Shown: positions 43,439-51,876 of the stretch, piece after piece
Layout of the letters: the number at the start of each line of letters is the position of its first letter
How positions within the stretch are numbered: position 1 is the first letter of the stretch
NCBI RefSeq assembly: GCF_014490745.1
Contig: NZ_LZEU01000001.1
Span: forward strand, 4,119,501-4,183,500
DNA length: 64,000 nucleotides
DNA from: Pseudomonas alcaligenes
GTDB taxonomy: Bacteria; Pseudomonadota; Gammaproteobacteria; Pseudomonadales; Pseudomonadaceae
Direction of reading: 5' to 3'
Notes under the pieces: model-generated
What the model was told of the DNA's origin: nothing
Database searches by the model: none
Seen by the model: only the letters and a program-made list of their open reading frames with translations
Program-made: the position numbers and the translations under genes

Positions 43439-45268
43439 ATGAACCCGTCCGCCGTTCTCACCCTGCCGCGCCTGCTGACGCGCGTGCCCTACCTGCTCGC
43501 CGGCCTGCCCGGCATCGTCCGCGGCCTGCGCCTGGCCAGCCGCGCCCGCGGCAGTGCCGTCGGCGGCCTGGCCGACTGCGTGGAGCGCGCTGCGCGCAGC
43601 AACCCGCAGGGCATCGCGCTGATCCAGGGCGATGAGCAGCTGAGCTACGTCGAACTCGACCAGTGGGCCAATCGCCTGGCCCACCGCCTGCGTGGCGGCG
43701 GCCTGGCCCAGGGCGACTGCGCCGTACTGCTGCTGGAGAACCGCCTGGAACTGCTGGCCTGCGTGATCGCCTGCGCCAAGCTCGGCGTGGTCAGCGCGCT
43801 GCTCAACAGCAGCCAGCGCGGCCAGGTGCTGGCGCACAGCATCAACCTGGTGAAGCCACGCATCGCCCTGGTCGGCGAGGAGCTGCTGGGCGCCTTCGCG
43901 GAAGTGCAGGAGCAGCTGCAGCTGCCGGCCGACGCCCGCTACTACTTCGCCGACCGCCCGACCTGGCGCGACCCCGGCCAGGCTCCGGCCGGCTGGCAGC
44001 ACCCGGCCGCCGAGCTGGCACAGCAGCCGGATACGCCACCGCTGCTGGCGCGCCCGGTGCAGGCAGAGGATCCCTGCTTCTACATCTACACCTCGGGCAC
44101 CACCGGCCTGCCCAAGGCCGTGGTGTTCAACCACGGACGCTTCCTCAAGGGCTACGGCATCTTCGGCTACGGCGCCGTGCGCCTGCGCCATGACGACCGC
44201 CTGTTCTGCAGCCTGCCCTTCTACCACGCCACCGCCATGACGGTGTGCTGGGGCTCGGTGCTGTCCGCCGGAGCGGCATTGATCATGGTGCGCAAGTTCA
44301 GCGCCAGCCGCTTCCTCGACGAAGTGCGGCGCCACCGCGCCAGCGCCTTCGGCTATGTCGGCGAGCTGTGCCGTTACCTGCTGGAGCAGCCGGCACGCCC
44401 GGACGATGCCGACAACCCGCTGCGCATCATGGTCGGCAACGGCATGCGCCCGGCCATCTGGGGCACCTTCAAGCAGCGCTTCGGCATCCAGCGGGTGGTC
44501 GAGTTCTACGCCTCCAGCGAGGGCAACATCGGCTTCACCAACCTGCTCAACCTGGACAACACGGTGGGCTTCACCCCCTACCCCTACGCCATCGTCCGCT
44601 ACGACCGCGACAGCGAGGCGCCGCTGCGCGACGAGCGCGGCCGCCTGCAGCGGGTGCAGCCCGGCGAGGCCGGCCTGCTGATCGGCGAGATCACCGCGAA
44701 GACGCCGTTCCACGGCTACACCGATCCGGCCAAGACCGAGAGCTGCATCCTGCGCGACGTGTTCAAGCCGGGTGACGCCTGGTTCAACACCGGCGACCTG
44801 ATGCTGCACCAGGGCTGGCGCCATGCGCAGTTCGTCGACCGCCTCGGCGACACCTTCCGTTGGAAGGGCGAGAACGTCTCCACCACCGAGGTGGAGGCGG
44901 TGCTCGATGGCATCGCCGGAGTCGGCGAGGCGGTGGTCTACGGGGTGGAGATCGCCGGCACCAACGGCCGCGCCGGCATGGCCTGCATCCGCCTGGATCG
45001 CGCCCCGGCGGACTTCGATTTCCAGGGCCTGCTCGCCGAACTGCGCCGCGAGCTGCCGCCCTACGCGGTGCCGCTGTTCCTGCGCCTGAGCGAGAAGATG
45101 GAAACCACCGGCACCTTCAAGCACAAGAAGGCGCCACTCAAGGATCAGGGCTTCGACCCCCAGCGCTGCGCCGACCCGCTGTACGCCTGGCTGCCCGGTA
45201 CGGAGAGCTATGTGATGGTGAACGCCGAGCTGCATACGGCGATTCAGGGCGGTACCTACCGCTATTGA
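43439..45268 (+). CDS. FATP-type (very) long-chain acyl-CoA synthetase
   Basis: 609 residues. AMP-binding motif YIYTSGTTGLPKAVVFNH and the FATP/SLC27-type motif EGNIGFTN (instead of plain GMTE) are present. They are followed by FNTGDLMLHQGWRHAQFVDR and the C-terminal GENVSTTEVEAVL and TGTFKHKK stretches. It activates long fatty acids to acyl-CoA, possibly coupled to uptake. It is divergent from the AraC regulator. A palindromic module starts 20 bases after the stop. Confidence 0.9.
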   Translation: MNPSAVLTLPRLLTRVPYLLAGLPGIVRGLRLASRARGSAVGGLADCVERAARSNPQGIALIQGDEQLSYVELDQWANRLAHRLRGGGLAQGDCAVLLLENRLELLACVIACAKLGVVSALLNSSQRGQVLAHSINLVKPRIALVGEELLGAFAEVQEQLQLPADARYYFADRPTWRDPGQAPAGWQHPAAELAQQPDTPPLLARPVQAEDPCFYIYTSGTTGLPKAVVFNHGRFLKGYGIFGYGAVRLRHDDRLFCSLPFYHATAMTVCWGSVLSAGAALIMVRKFSASRFLDEVRRHRASAFGYVGELCRYLLEQPARPDDADNPLRIMVGNGMRPAIWGTFKQRFGIQRVVEFYASSEGNIGFTNLLNLDNTVGFTPYPYAIVRYDRDSEAPLRDERGRLQRVQPGEAGLLIGEITAKTPFHGYTDPAKTESCILRDVFKPGDAWFNTGDLMLHQGWRHAQFVDRLGDTFRWKGENVSTTEVEAVLDGIAGVGEAVVYGVEIAGTNGRAGMACIRLDRAPADFDFQGLLAELRRELPPYAVPLFLRLSEKMETTGTFKHKKAPLKDQGFDPQRCADPLYAWLPGTESYVMVNAELHTAIQGGTYRY

Positions 45269-45288
45269 AGACCGAGGGGGCTGGAGCT

Positions 45289-45390
45289 CCCTCACCCCTG
45301 CCCCTCTCCCAGGGGGAGAGGGGTGATCACTCCCAAGCGACCTGCGAACTATTTCCCCTCTCCCTCCGGGAGAGGGGCCAGGGGTGAGGG
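45289..45390. repeat. Palindromic module 1 beside DUF559
   Basis: A 102-bp module: CCCTCACCCC arm, hairpin CCCCTCTCCC-AGG-GGGAGAGGGG, a 28-base spacer, hairpin CCCCTCTCCCTCCGGGAGAG, then GGGGTGAGGG arm. The outer arms are exact inverted copies. It is homologous to the module at 45790-45893, including part of the spacer (ACCTGCG.A). The end of the DUF559 coding region lies inside it. Confidence 0.92.
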
Positions 45391-45750
45391 TGAAGTGGCC
45401 ACCAGGTAAATACGCTCCAATACGGCCGGCAGCTCCAGCAGTACCTCGCGGTTACTGAAACGCAGCAGGCGAATGCCTTGGCTACGCAGGTACCCAGCTC
45501 GCTGCCGATCATGCCCTCGGCCTTCATCCAGATAGTGCTGCGCGCCATCCAGCTCTATGCCAAGACGCAGTTCCTCGCAGTAGAAATCCAGCACATAAGG
45601 TGGCACCGGATGCTGGCGGCGGAACTTGCGGTCAGCCAGCTGCCGGCTGCGCAAATGGCGCCAGAGCAAGGTCTCGGCATCGGTGGCGGCGTGTCTTAGT
45701 TGACGAGCGAACTCGAGCTGGGAGGAATCGAGAGGGGATTTGCGGCGCAT
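45349..45750 (-). CDS. DUF559 (Vsr-like fold) endonuclease-domain protein
   Basis: 133 residues with the DUF559 pattern: N-terminal LRHAATDAETLLWRHLRSRQ and KFRRQHPVPPYVLDFYCEE, then the core LGIELDGAQHYLDE. The Asp in LDFY and the Glu-x-Asp in IELD fit a PD-(D/E)xK nuclease site like that of Vsr. The last 14 or so residues (SPSPLAPLPEGEGK) are encoded by the palindromic repeat. ATG follows AAAGGA-like sequence. A palindromic module lies on each side. Substrate and role are unknown. Confidence 0.85.
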   Translation of the reverse strand: MRRKSPLDSSQLEFARQLRHAATDAETLLWRHLRSRQLADRKFRRQHPVPPYVLDFYCEELRLGIELDGAQHYLDEGRGHDRQRAGYLRSQGIRLLRFSNREVLLELPAVLERIYLVATSPSPLAPLPEGEGK

Positions 45751-45789
45751 GGCAGGAGTCCTTTCCTGATTGTCCGCATAGCCTAGCAG

Positions 45790-45893
45790 CCCCTCACCCC
45801 CAGCCCCTCTCCCAGGGGGAGAGGGGTGACCTCACCAGCAACCACCTGCGCACAACTCCCCCTCTCCCTCCGGGAGAGGGGCCAGGGGTGAGG
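45790..45893. repeat. Palindromic module 2 beside DUF559
   Basis: 104 bp with the same order as module 1: CCCTCACCCC arm, CCCCTCTCCC-AGG-GGGAGAGGGG hairpin, spacer with ACCTGCGCACAACT, CCCCTCTCCCTCCGGGAGAG hairpin, GGGGTGAGGG arm. It lies upstream of the DUF559 start and 16 bases from the end of the HAD gene. Confidence 0.92.
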
Positions 45894-45909
45894 GCCTTCC
45901 CACACGGAT

Positions 45910-46500
45910 CTAACCCAGCCGTTCCAGCAGCTCGGCACAGTCCAGCGCATGATGGTCGGTCAGCTCCGGCCAGGGATTTTCCGCCAGGTTGACCAGCACG
46001 CTGCTGGCGCCGGCGGCGCGGGCGCAGTCGAGGTCGAAGCGATAGTCACCGACCATCACCAGTTGCTCCGGCGCCACGCCCCACTGCGCGGCCAGGTGCA
46101 GCAGGCCGCCTGGGTCGGGCTTGGGCGGTGCCTCTTCGCGGCCGACCACATCGGCGCTGGCGAAGCAGTCGCCGAGGCCGATGGCGGCCAGGGTCAGCAG
46201 CGCCAGTTCATGGGCATTGCGGGTGAGAATGCCGAGGCGACAGCCGCGCGCATGCAGGGCGCGCACCAGCTCCACCGCACCAGGTGCGGCCACCGAGGCG
46301 ATGGCCAGTTCGCGCTCGTGCTCCAGCAGCCAGGCGTGCTTGGCCTGGGCTTCTGCCTCCGGCAAGGCGGCCAGGTGATGGAGGATGTCGTGCTCCTGCG
46401 GGATATTCAGCGCCCGCTTGATCGCCGGGAAATCATGCACGGCGATGGTCAGGGTGCCGTCCATGTCGAACACCCAGTGGCGGGCAGCGCATAACCTCAC
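45910..46500 (-). CDS. HAD family hydrolase (phosphatase)
   Basis: 196 residues from a GTG that overlaps the tesB stop by four bases, with GAGGA six bases upstream. HAD motif I is FDMDGTLTI, motif II ILTRN, motif III/IV PPKPDP and MVGDYRFDLDCARAAG. It is a small soluble phosphatase of the phosphoglycolate-phosphatase-like group; the substrate is not identifiable. A longer open frame upstream lies inside tesB. Confidence 0.87.
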   Translation of the reverse strand: MRLCAARHWVFDMDGTLTIAVHDFPAIKRALNIPQEHDILHHLAALPEAEAQAKHAWLLEHERELAIASVAAPGAVELVRALHARGCRLGILTRNAHELALLTLAAIGLGDCFASADVVGREEAPPKPDPGGLLHLAAQWGVAPEQLVMVGDYRFDLDCARAAGASSVLVNLAENPWPELTDHHALDCAELLERLG

Positions 46501-47366
46501 CTCCAGTCCTCGCGCAGGCGGATCAGTCCCTCCTGGGCCACCGAGGCGACCAGCTCGCCCTGGCGGTTGAAGATGCTGCCGCGGGCAAAGCCGCGGGCGT
46601 TGCCGGCCCAGGGGCTGTCCATGGTGTACAGCAGCCACTCATCGGCGCGCAGGTCGCGGTGGAACCACAGCGAATGGTCGAGGCTGGCCACCTGCATGAA
46701 CTTCTGCCACACCGACACGCCGTGGGGCAGCATCGAGGTGGTCAGCAGGTTGAAGTCCGAGGCGTAGGCGAGGATGTACTTGTGGATCGCCGGGATGTCC
46801 GGCAGAGCGCCGTCGGCGCGGAACCACACATGCTTGGCCGGCTCGCACGGCTTGGGATCGAAGGGGTTGCTGCGGGTCACCGGGCGGATCTCGATCGGCT
46901 TGGCGCTCACCGCCCGCTCGCGCATGCGCTCCGGCAACAGGTGCTCGACCATACGCGCCAGCTCGGTCTCCGACTTCAGCTCTTCCGGGCCGGGCACGTC
47001 GGGCATCTGGATCTGGTGATGGAAGCCTTCCTCATCGGCCTGGAACGACGCCGCGCAGGTGAAGATCGGCTGGCCCTTCTGCACCGCGGTAACCCGGCGG
47101 GTGGTGAAGCTGCCGCCGTCGCGTACCCGGTCGACCTGGTAGACCACCGGCAGCGTGGCATCGCCCGGACGCAGGAAGTAGCCGTGCAGCGAGTGCACAT
47201 GGCGCGCCTGCTCCACCGTCTGGCTGGCCGCCGACAGCGACTGGCCGAGCACCTGGCCGCCGAACAGCTGGCGAAAGCCGAGATCCTGGCTGACGCCGCG
47301 GAACAGGTTCTCCTCGATGGCCTCCAGGCTCAGCAGGGCAACCAGATCATCCAATACGCGACTCAT
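46497..47366 (-). CDS. tesB: Acyl-CoA thioesterase II
   Basis: 289 residues with the double hotdog fold of TesB: FRGVSQDLGFRQLFGGQVLG, VHSLHGYFLRPGD, and near the end HSLWFHRDLRADEWLLY and ARGFARGSIFNRQGELVASV. It hydrolyses medium- and long-chain acyl-CoA to free acid and CoA. It is translationally coupled to the HAD gene and starts five bases after the end of the SagB-like gene, so all lie in one operon. Confidence 0.94.
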   Translation of the reverse strand: MSRVLDDLVALLSLEAIEENLFRGVSQDLGFRQLFGGQVLGQSLSAASQTVEQARHVHSLHGYFLRPGDATLPVVYQVDRVRDGGSFTTRRVTAVQKGQPIFTCAASFQADEEGFHHQIQMPDVPGPEELKSETELARMVEHLLPERMRERAVSAKPIEIRPVTRSNPFDPKPCEPAKHVWFRADGALPDIPAIHKYILAYASDFNLLTTSMLPHGVSVWQKFMQVASLDHSLWFHRDLRADEWLLYTMDSPWAGNARGFARGSIFNRQGELVASVAQEGLIRLREDWR

Positions 47367-47371
47367 CTACT

Positions 47372-48994
47372 TCACTCCTCGGCGCCCCGGTGCGGCGGCG
47401 GTCGTCTCAATTCGGCATAGGCCGGCAGGCTGCTCAGGCGGTCGTCCCACAGCGCGCGGCCAATGGTGAAATGGTAAAGGCTTTGCCAGCGGCTGTCGGC
47501 CAGTTCGAGCAATTCGTGCACCTGATCGTCGAAGAAGCAGCCGATACCGGTGCCGGACAGCCCCGCCGCCTCGGCCTCCAGATACAGCAGCTGGCCGATC
47601 TGCCCGCACTCCCAGTACAGCCGCGGGTAGTGCCAGGCACCTGCCGCCAGCGCCGTGTCGAAGCGCGCCAGCATGGCCACGGCCAGGCAACCATCGCTGG
47701 CGATGTCCTGGCCGCAGCTGAGGAAACCGGCCAGGCCACGGGCATCACCCGACAGCAGGCGATACAGCGGCAGCTCGGCATGCACGCGCTGCCAGGCGAA
47801 ATCCGCCCGCAGGCCGTCCGCCTGGGCCTCGTCGTCACCACGGGCCAGCCAGTACAGACCGGGCTCCAGGCCCTGCACGCGGTGGACGAACAGCAGCAGG
47901 TCGACCTGCGGCGGCTCGCCGGTGACGGCGAAAGGGATTGGTGAATGGCTGGGCAACAGCCGGCGCAGCCAGGCGAACAGCAACTCGGCCTGGATGCCGC
48001 TGCGCCCGTCGAAGGCCTGGGCACTGCGCCGCCGGTGCAGGATCGGCCGCAGCGGCAGGCCGGGGTTGTCCACCGCCGCCACACCCGCCGCTGCGTCCCA
48101 GGATACGGCCGGCAGCGCCGGTGCCCGGCACAGCGCCTGTACCCGAGCCAGCTCCGGCCAATCCCGATAGGCCCGCGACAGGCGATTGGGCGTACCGCTC
48201 AGTTCCAGCACGGCCAGGCCCTGCAGCAGGTTGGCCGGCAGGCGGAACTCGTGAGCCTGCGCCGGGCCGATCCACAGCAGACAATCGCCATATTCGGCTT
48301 CGTGGAAACCCTCGCGATCCAGGCCCAGCAGGCCATCCAGATGCGACTCGGCCACACCGCGCAGCAGGCGTACCTGCCAGCCCTGCACGCTGGCGGCGAT
48401 GGCCACGGCGGCCAGGGCATGGCCCAGGTCATGCTGGCAGTAGCGGTAGGCACGCTCACCGTACTTCCACGCCTCGCGCCAGGCGATGCTGGCCAGGCCA
48501 AGGAGGAAGCCACCGGCCGGCAATGCCGCGGCCAGTTGTTGGCCCAGCGCCGGCGCCAGCTCACCGCGCACTTCCAGGCCATGTATGTCCGGCGCGTAGT
48601 GGGCAAGCAGGCCCTGCTCCTCCAGCGCGCCGGGCGGCAACAGCAGGTAGGCCTCGGTAGGGTGCAGGTTGCCGGACGACGGATTGACCCGCAGTGCCCA
48701 GCGGCTGCCGCCACTCTCCTTCCAGGCCGACAGCGCCAGGCTGTCGTACAGCAGCTGGGAGATACTGGCGCGGTTCAGTGGCGCCGGCGCCCCCAGCAGT
48801 GCGGCGAACACCGCGTCGTAGCCCGGTGACTCCTCCTGCGGGCGCTGCCACAGCTCGATCAGGCGCGCCCCGGCATAGCGGCGGAACGGCGCCGGCTGGG
48901 TGGCCCAGTCGAGCTGGCCAGGCCCAGGCGCATAGCGCTGCGGCTGGTGCTTGCTCAACTGGTGATAGGCGCGCACCTGCTGCTCAGTGTCCAT
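47372..48994 (-). CDS. SagB/ThcOx-like double nitroreductase-domain protein
   Basis: 540 residues with two FMN-nitroreductase-like halves. The first is about 60-280 (NRASISQLLYDSLALSAWKE, RVNPSSGNLHPTEAYLL). The second is about 310-530 (LHRRRSAQAFDG, YWECGQIGQLLYLEAEAAGL, GIGCFFDD). SagB and ThcOx oxidise azolines in peptide natural products, but no cyclodehydratase or precursor peptide is visible here, so the substrate is unknown. ATG at 48994 overlaps the GNAT gene end by 11 bases, with GGAGG just upstream. Confidence 0.82.
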   Translation of the reverse strand: MDTEQQVRAYHQLSKHQPQRYAPGPGQLDWATQPAPFRRYAGARLIELWQRPQEESPGYDAVFAALLGAPAPLNRASISQLLYDSLALSAWKESGGSRWALRVNPSSGNLHPTEAYLLLPPGALEEQGLLAHYAPDIHGLEVRGELAPALGQQLAAALPAGGFLLGLASIAWREAWKYGERAYRYCQHDLGHALAAVAIAASVQGWQVRLLRGVAESHLDGLLGLDREGFHEAEYGDCLLWIGPAQAHEFRLPANLLQGLAVLELSGTPNRLSRAYRDWPELARVQALCRAPALPAVSWDAAAGVAAVDNPGLPLRPILHRRRSAQAFDGRSGIQAELLFAWLRRLLPSHSPIPFAVTGEPPQVDLLLFVHRVQGLEPGLYWLARGDDEAQADGLRADFAWQRVHAELPLYRLLSGDARGLAGFLSCGQDIASDGCLAVAMLARFDTALAAGAWHYPRLYWECGQIGQLLYLEAEAAGLSGTGIGCFFDDQVHELLELADSRWQSLYHFTIGRALWDDRLSSLPAYAELRRPPPHRGAEE

Positions 48995-49553
48995 CCACCG
49001 CCTCCAGCCAGGCCTGGCGTGACAGGCGATAGAGCACATGCGGGCGCAGCGGGTGGCCCGCAGGCAGGCGCGGGTGCTCGAAGTCGCCGGCCGCATCGCG
49101 CTGCATGCCCAGGCGCTGCATCAACCCCTGCGACGGCAGGTTGGCCGGCACGGTAAAGGCCAGCACCTCGTCCAGCCCCAGCTGGGTGAAGGCACACTGC
49201 AACGCGGCCTGCGCTGCCTCCCGTGCATAGCCCTGGCGCCAGAAGGCCGGATGCAGACGCCAGGCGATTTCCACCGCCGGGGTGAAAGCGGCCTCGAAGC
49301 TCACCCGCTGCAGGCCGAGCACACCGATCAGCCCGGGCTCATCGTGGCGCTCCAGCACCCACGAGCCGAAGCCGTGCGCGGCGAAGTGTTCGCGAATGCG
49401 CTGCGCCAGCACCAGGCTTTCGGCCGTGCTCATCACCCCGGGAAAGTGGCGCATCACCTCGGCATCGGCGTTCAGCGCGGCAAAGCCGGCCAGGTCGGCG
49501 TCGCGCCAGGCACGCAGGCGCAAACGCGCGCTGTGCAATTCGATCGCTTGCAT
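48984..49553 (-). CDS. GNAT N-acetyltransferase, RimJ/RimL type
   Basis: 189 residues. The pattern LHSARLRLRAWRDADLAGFA at the start and IAWRLHPAFWRQGYAREAAQ (acetyl-CoA site), then VPANLPSQGLMQRLGM, is that of the RimJ/RimL-like Acetyltransf_3 group. ATG at 49553 has AAGG eight bases upstream; a GTG three codons before it is possible. It leads the operon GNAT - SagB-like - tesB - HAD. The substrate is unknown. Confidence 0.85.
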   Translation of the reverse strand: MQAIELHSARLRLRAWRDADLAGFAALNADAEVMRHFPGVMSTAESLVLAQRIREHFAAHGFGSWVLERHDEPGLIGVLGLQRVSFEAAFTPAVEIAWRLHPAFWRQGYAREAAQAALQCAFTQLGLDEVLAFTVPANLPSQGLMQRLGMQRDAAGDFEHPRLPAGHPLRPHVLYRLSRQAWLEAVDGH

Positions 49554-49621
49554 GGTCTGCACCTTGAGCCCCTCGTCAGGCCCACAGCATACTGCCTGAC
49601 GCCCTGCCGCGAGAGCCGACG

Positions 49622-50539
49622 ATGTACCTGCCGCTGGTCTATCACGACGACTACAGCCCGCCCTTCCCCGCCGGCCATCGCTTTCCGATGGAGAAGTTCC
49701 GCCTGCTGCGCGATCACCTGATCGACAGCGGCCTGACCGATGATGCAGCCCTGTTGCGCCCCGAGCTGTGCCCGCCCGAGGTGCTGGCCCTGGCCCACTG
49801 CCCGGCCTATATCGAGCGCTTTCTCGCCGGCGAGCTGAGCCACGACGAGCAGCGCCGCCTCGGCCTGCCCTGGAGCGAAGCCCTGGCCCGGCGCACCATT
49901 CGCGCCGTCGGCGGCTCGCTGCTGGCCGCCGAGCAGGCGCTGCAGCATGGCATCGCCTGCCACCTCGCCGGCGGCACCCACCATGCGCACCGCGACCACG
50001 CCTCCGGTTTCTGCATCTTCAACGACCTGGCGGTGCTCGCCCTCTACCTGCTGGAAAGCGGCAAGGCCGGGCGGGTGCTGATCTACGACTGCGACGTGCA
50101 CCAGGGCGACGGCACCGCGCGCATCCTGGAGAACGTGGCGGACGCGGTTACCGTGTCGCTGCACTGCGAGAAGAACTTCCCGGCGCGCAAGGCCAGCAGC
50201 GACTGGGACATCGGCCTGCCGATCGGCATGGGCGACGCCGACTACCTCAAGGTGGTCAACGACAGCCTGGGCTACCTGCTGCCGCTGTATCAGCCGGATA
50301 TCGTGCTGTACGACGCCGGTGTCGACGTGCATCAGAACGACGCCCTCGGCCATCTGCAGCTGAGCGACGCCGGCATCGCTGCCCGCGATGAGGCGGTACT
50401 GCGCCATTGCCTGGAGCGCGAGATCCCGGTGGTCGGCCTGATTGGTGGCGGCTACGACAAGGATCGTACCGTGCTGGCCCGGCGCCACGGCATCCTCCAT
50501 CACAGCGCCCGGCGGGTACTGGACAGCATGCTCGGTTAG
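49622..50539 (+). CDS. Histone-deacetylase-family (class IV-like) hydrolase
   Basis: 305 residues. The arginase/deacetylase fold motifs are present: AGGTHHAHRDHASGFCIFND, IYDCDVHQGDGTARI (Zn ligands Asp and His) and LYDAGVDVHQNDALG (second Asp), then LIGGGYDKD. Bacterial members act on small acetylated compounds such as acetylpolyamines or on lysine, and this one resembles the HDAC11-like group. It is followed by the flavoprotein gene 33 bases downstream on the same strand. Confidence 0.9.
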   Translation: MYLPLVYHDDYSPPFPAGHRFPMEKFRLLRDHLIDSGLTDDAALLRPELCPPEVLALAHCPAYIERFLAGELSHDEQRRLGLPWSEALARRTIRAVGGSLLAAEQALQHGIACHLAGGTHHAHRDHASGFCIFNDLAVLALYLLESGKAGRVLIYDCDVHQGDGTARILENVADAVTVSLHCEKNFPARKASSDWDIGLPIGMGDADYLKVVNDSLGYLLPLYQPDIVLYDAGVDVHQNDALGHLQLSDAGIAARDEAVLRHCLEREIPVVGLIGGGYDKDRTVLARRHGILHHSARRVLDSMLG

Positions 50540-50572
50540 AATGGCGCCCCGTTTCCTTATCGATCAACCGCA

Positions 50573-51820
50573 ATGACCCAGCCCAGCCCAGCCAAGCAGT
50601 TCTCTGTCGCCATCATTGGCGGCGGCCCCGCCGGGCTGATGGCCGCCGAGGTGCTGGCCACCGGCGGGGTGCGGGTCGAGCTGTTCGACGCCATGCCCTC
50701 GGTCGGGCGCAAGTTCCTCCTGGCCGGGGTCGGCGGGATGAACATCACTCATGCGGAGGCCAAGCCGGCCTTTCTCGGCCGCTACCGTGAACGCCAGGAC
50801 GAGATCGCCGCGCTGCTCGCCGACTTCGATGCCGATACCCTGCGCGCCTGGATCCACGGCCTGGGCATCGACACCTTCGTCGGCACCTCCGGCCGCGTGT
50901 TCCCCAGCGACATGAAGGCCGCGCCGCTGCTGCGCGCCTGGCTCAAGCGCCTGCGCGAAGCCGGGGTGCAGATCCACACCCGCAGCCGCTGGCTGGGCTG
51001 GAACGCCGACGGCAGCCTGCGCATCCAGGGCGCCGCCGGCGAGCAGGCGATCCAGGCCGATGCCTGCGTGCTGGCCCTGGGCGGCGGCAGCTGGGCGCGG
51101 CTGGGTTCGGACGGCGCCTGGCTGCCGCTGCTGCAGGAGCGCGGGGTGGAGATCGCCGCCCTGCAGCCGGCCAACTGCGGCTTCGAGGTGACAGCCTGGA
51201 GCGCCCTGCTGCGCGACAAGTTCGCTGGCGCGCCACTGAAGAACGTGACCCTCAACCTGCCCGGCACGGCGCCGCGGCGCGGCGAGTTCGTGCTCACCGC
51301 CAGCGGTGTGGAAGGCAGCCTGGTGTATGCCCTGTCGGCCGCCATCCGCGAGCAGATCGACCAGCAAGGCAGTAGCACCCTGCACCTCGACCTGCTGCCG
51401 GATCGCCCGCTGGACAAGGTCGAGGCGGCCCTGCGCAAGCCGCGCGGCTCGCGCTCCATGGCCAAGCACCTGCACAGCCAGCTGGGCCTCGACGGGGTCA
51501 AGGCCGCCCTGCTGCGCGAGCTGACCACGGCCGAACAGTTCGCCGACCCGGCGCTTCTGGCCAGTGCAATCAAGGCCCTGGCGCTGACGCTGGTGCGCCC
51601 ACGGCCGCTGGACGAGGCGATCAGCAGTGCCGGCGGCGTGCGCTTCGAGGCGCTGGATAGGCAGCTGATGCTGCGCCAGCTGCCGGGGGTGTTCTGCGCC
51701 GGCGAGATGCTCGACTGGGAGGCGCCGACCGGTGGCTACCTGCTCACCGCCTGCTTCGCCAGTGGCCGCGCCGCCGGGCTGGGTGCCCTGGCCTGGCTCC
51801 GTCAGCAACCCGGCAACTGA
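50573..51820 (+). CDS. NAD(P)/FAD-dependent oxidoreductase, HI0933/YhiN type
   Basis: 415 residues. N-terminal FAD motif IIGGGPAGLMAAEVLA, the family motif GRKFLLAGVGGMNITH, and C-terminal SAGGVRFEALD ... GVFCAGEMLDWEAPTGGYL. It fits the TIGR03862-type flavoprotein branch of the HI0933 family, which has no assigned reaction. It ends at a strong bidirectional terminator shared with opmH. Confidence 0.88.
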   Translation: MTQPSPAKQFSVAIIGGGPAGLMAAEVLATGGVRVELFDAMPSVGRKFLLAGVGGMNITHAEAKPAFLGRYRERQDEIAALLADFDADTLRAWIHGLGIDTFVGTSGRVFPSDMKAAPLLRAWLKRLREAGVQIHTRSRWLGWNADGSLRIQGAAGEQAIQADACVLALGGGSWARLGSDGAWLPLLQERGVEIAALQPANCGFEVTAWSALLRDKFAGAPLKNVTLNLPGTAPRRGEFVLTASGVEGSLVYALSAAIREQIDQQGSSTLHLDLLPDRPLDKVEAALRKPRGSRSMAKHLHSQLGLDGVKAALLRELTTAEQFADPALLASAIKALALTLVRPRPLDEAISSAGGVRFEALDRQLMLRQLPGVFCAGEMLDWEAPTGGYLLTACFASGRAAGLGALAWLRQQPGN

Positions 51821-51832
51821 AACGGCGCGCAC

Positions 51833-51862
51833 AAAAAAGCCCGGCAGATGCCGGGCTTTTTT
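51833..51862. terminator. Bidirectional terminator between flavoprotein gene and opmH
   Basis: Stem GCCCGGC/GCCGGGC with loop AGAT, preceded by AAAAAA and followed by TTTTTT, in the convergent gap of 56 bases. Confidence 0.93.
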
Positions 51863-51876
51863 ATGCTGCGTGCCAC

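Larger units (their letters stand above)
45289..45893. mobile_element. Candidate mobile unit: DUF559 gene between palindromic modules
   Basis: The 605-bp unit consists of module 1, the DUF559 gene and module 2. The modules are in direct orientation, and the whole unit is bounded by the 10-bp inverted arms CCCTCACCCC/GGGGTGAGGG. It separates the acyl-CoA synthetase gene from the HAD-tesB operon. No target-site duplication is visible at the ends. Mobility is inferred from the layout, by analogy with RAYT genes flanked by REPs. Confidence 0.5.

Noticed and set aside
45289..45893. Target-site duplication around the DUF559 unit
   Set aside because: The flanking bases (left ...CTGGAGCT, right CCTTCCCA...) share no direct repeat, so classical transposition is not supported.
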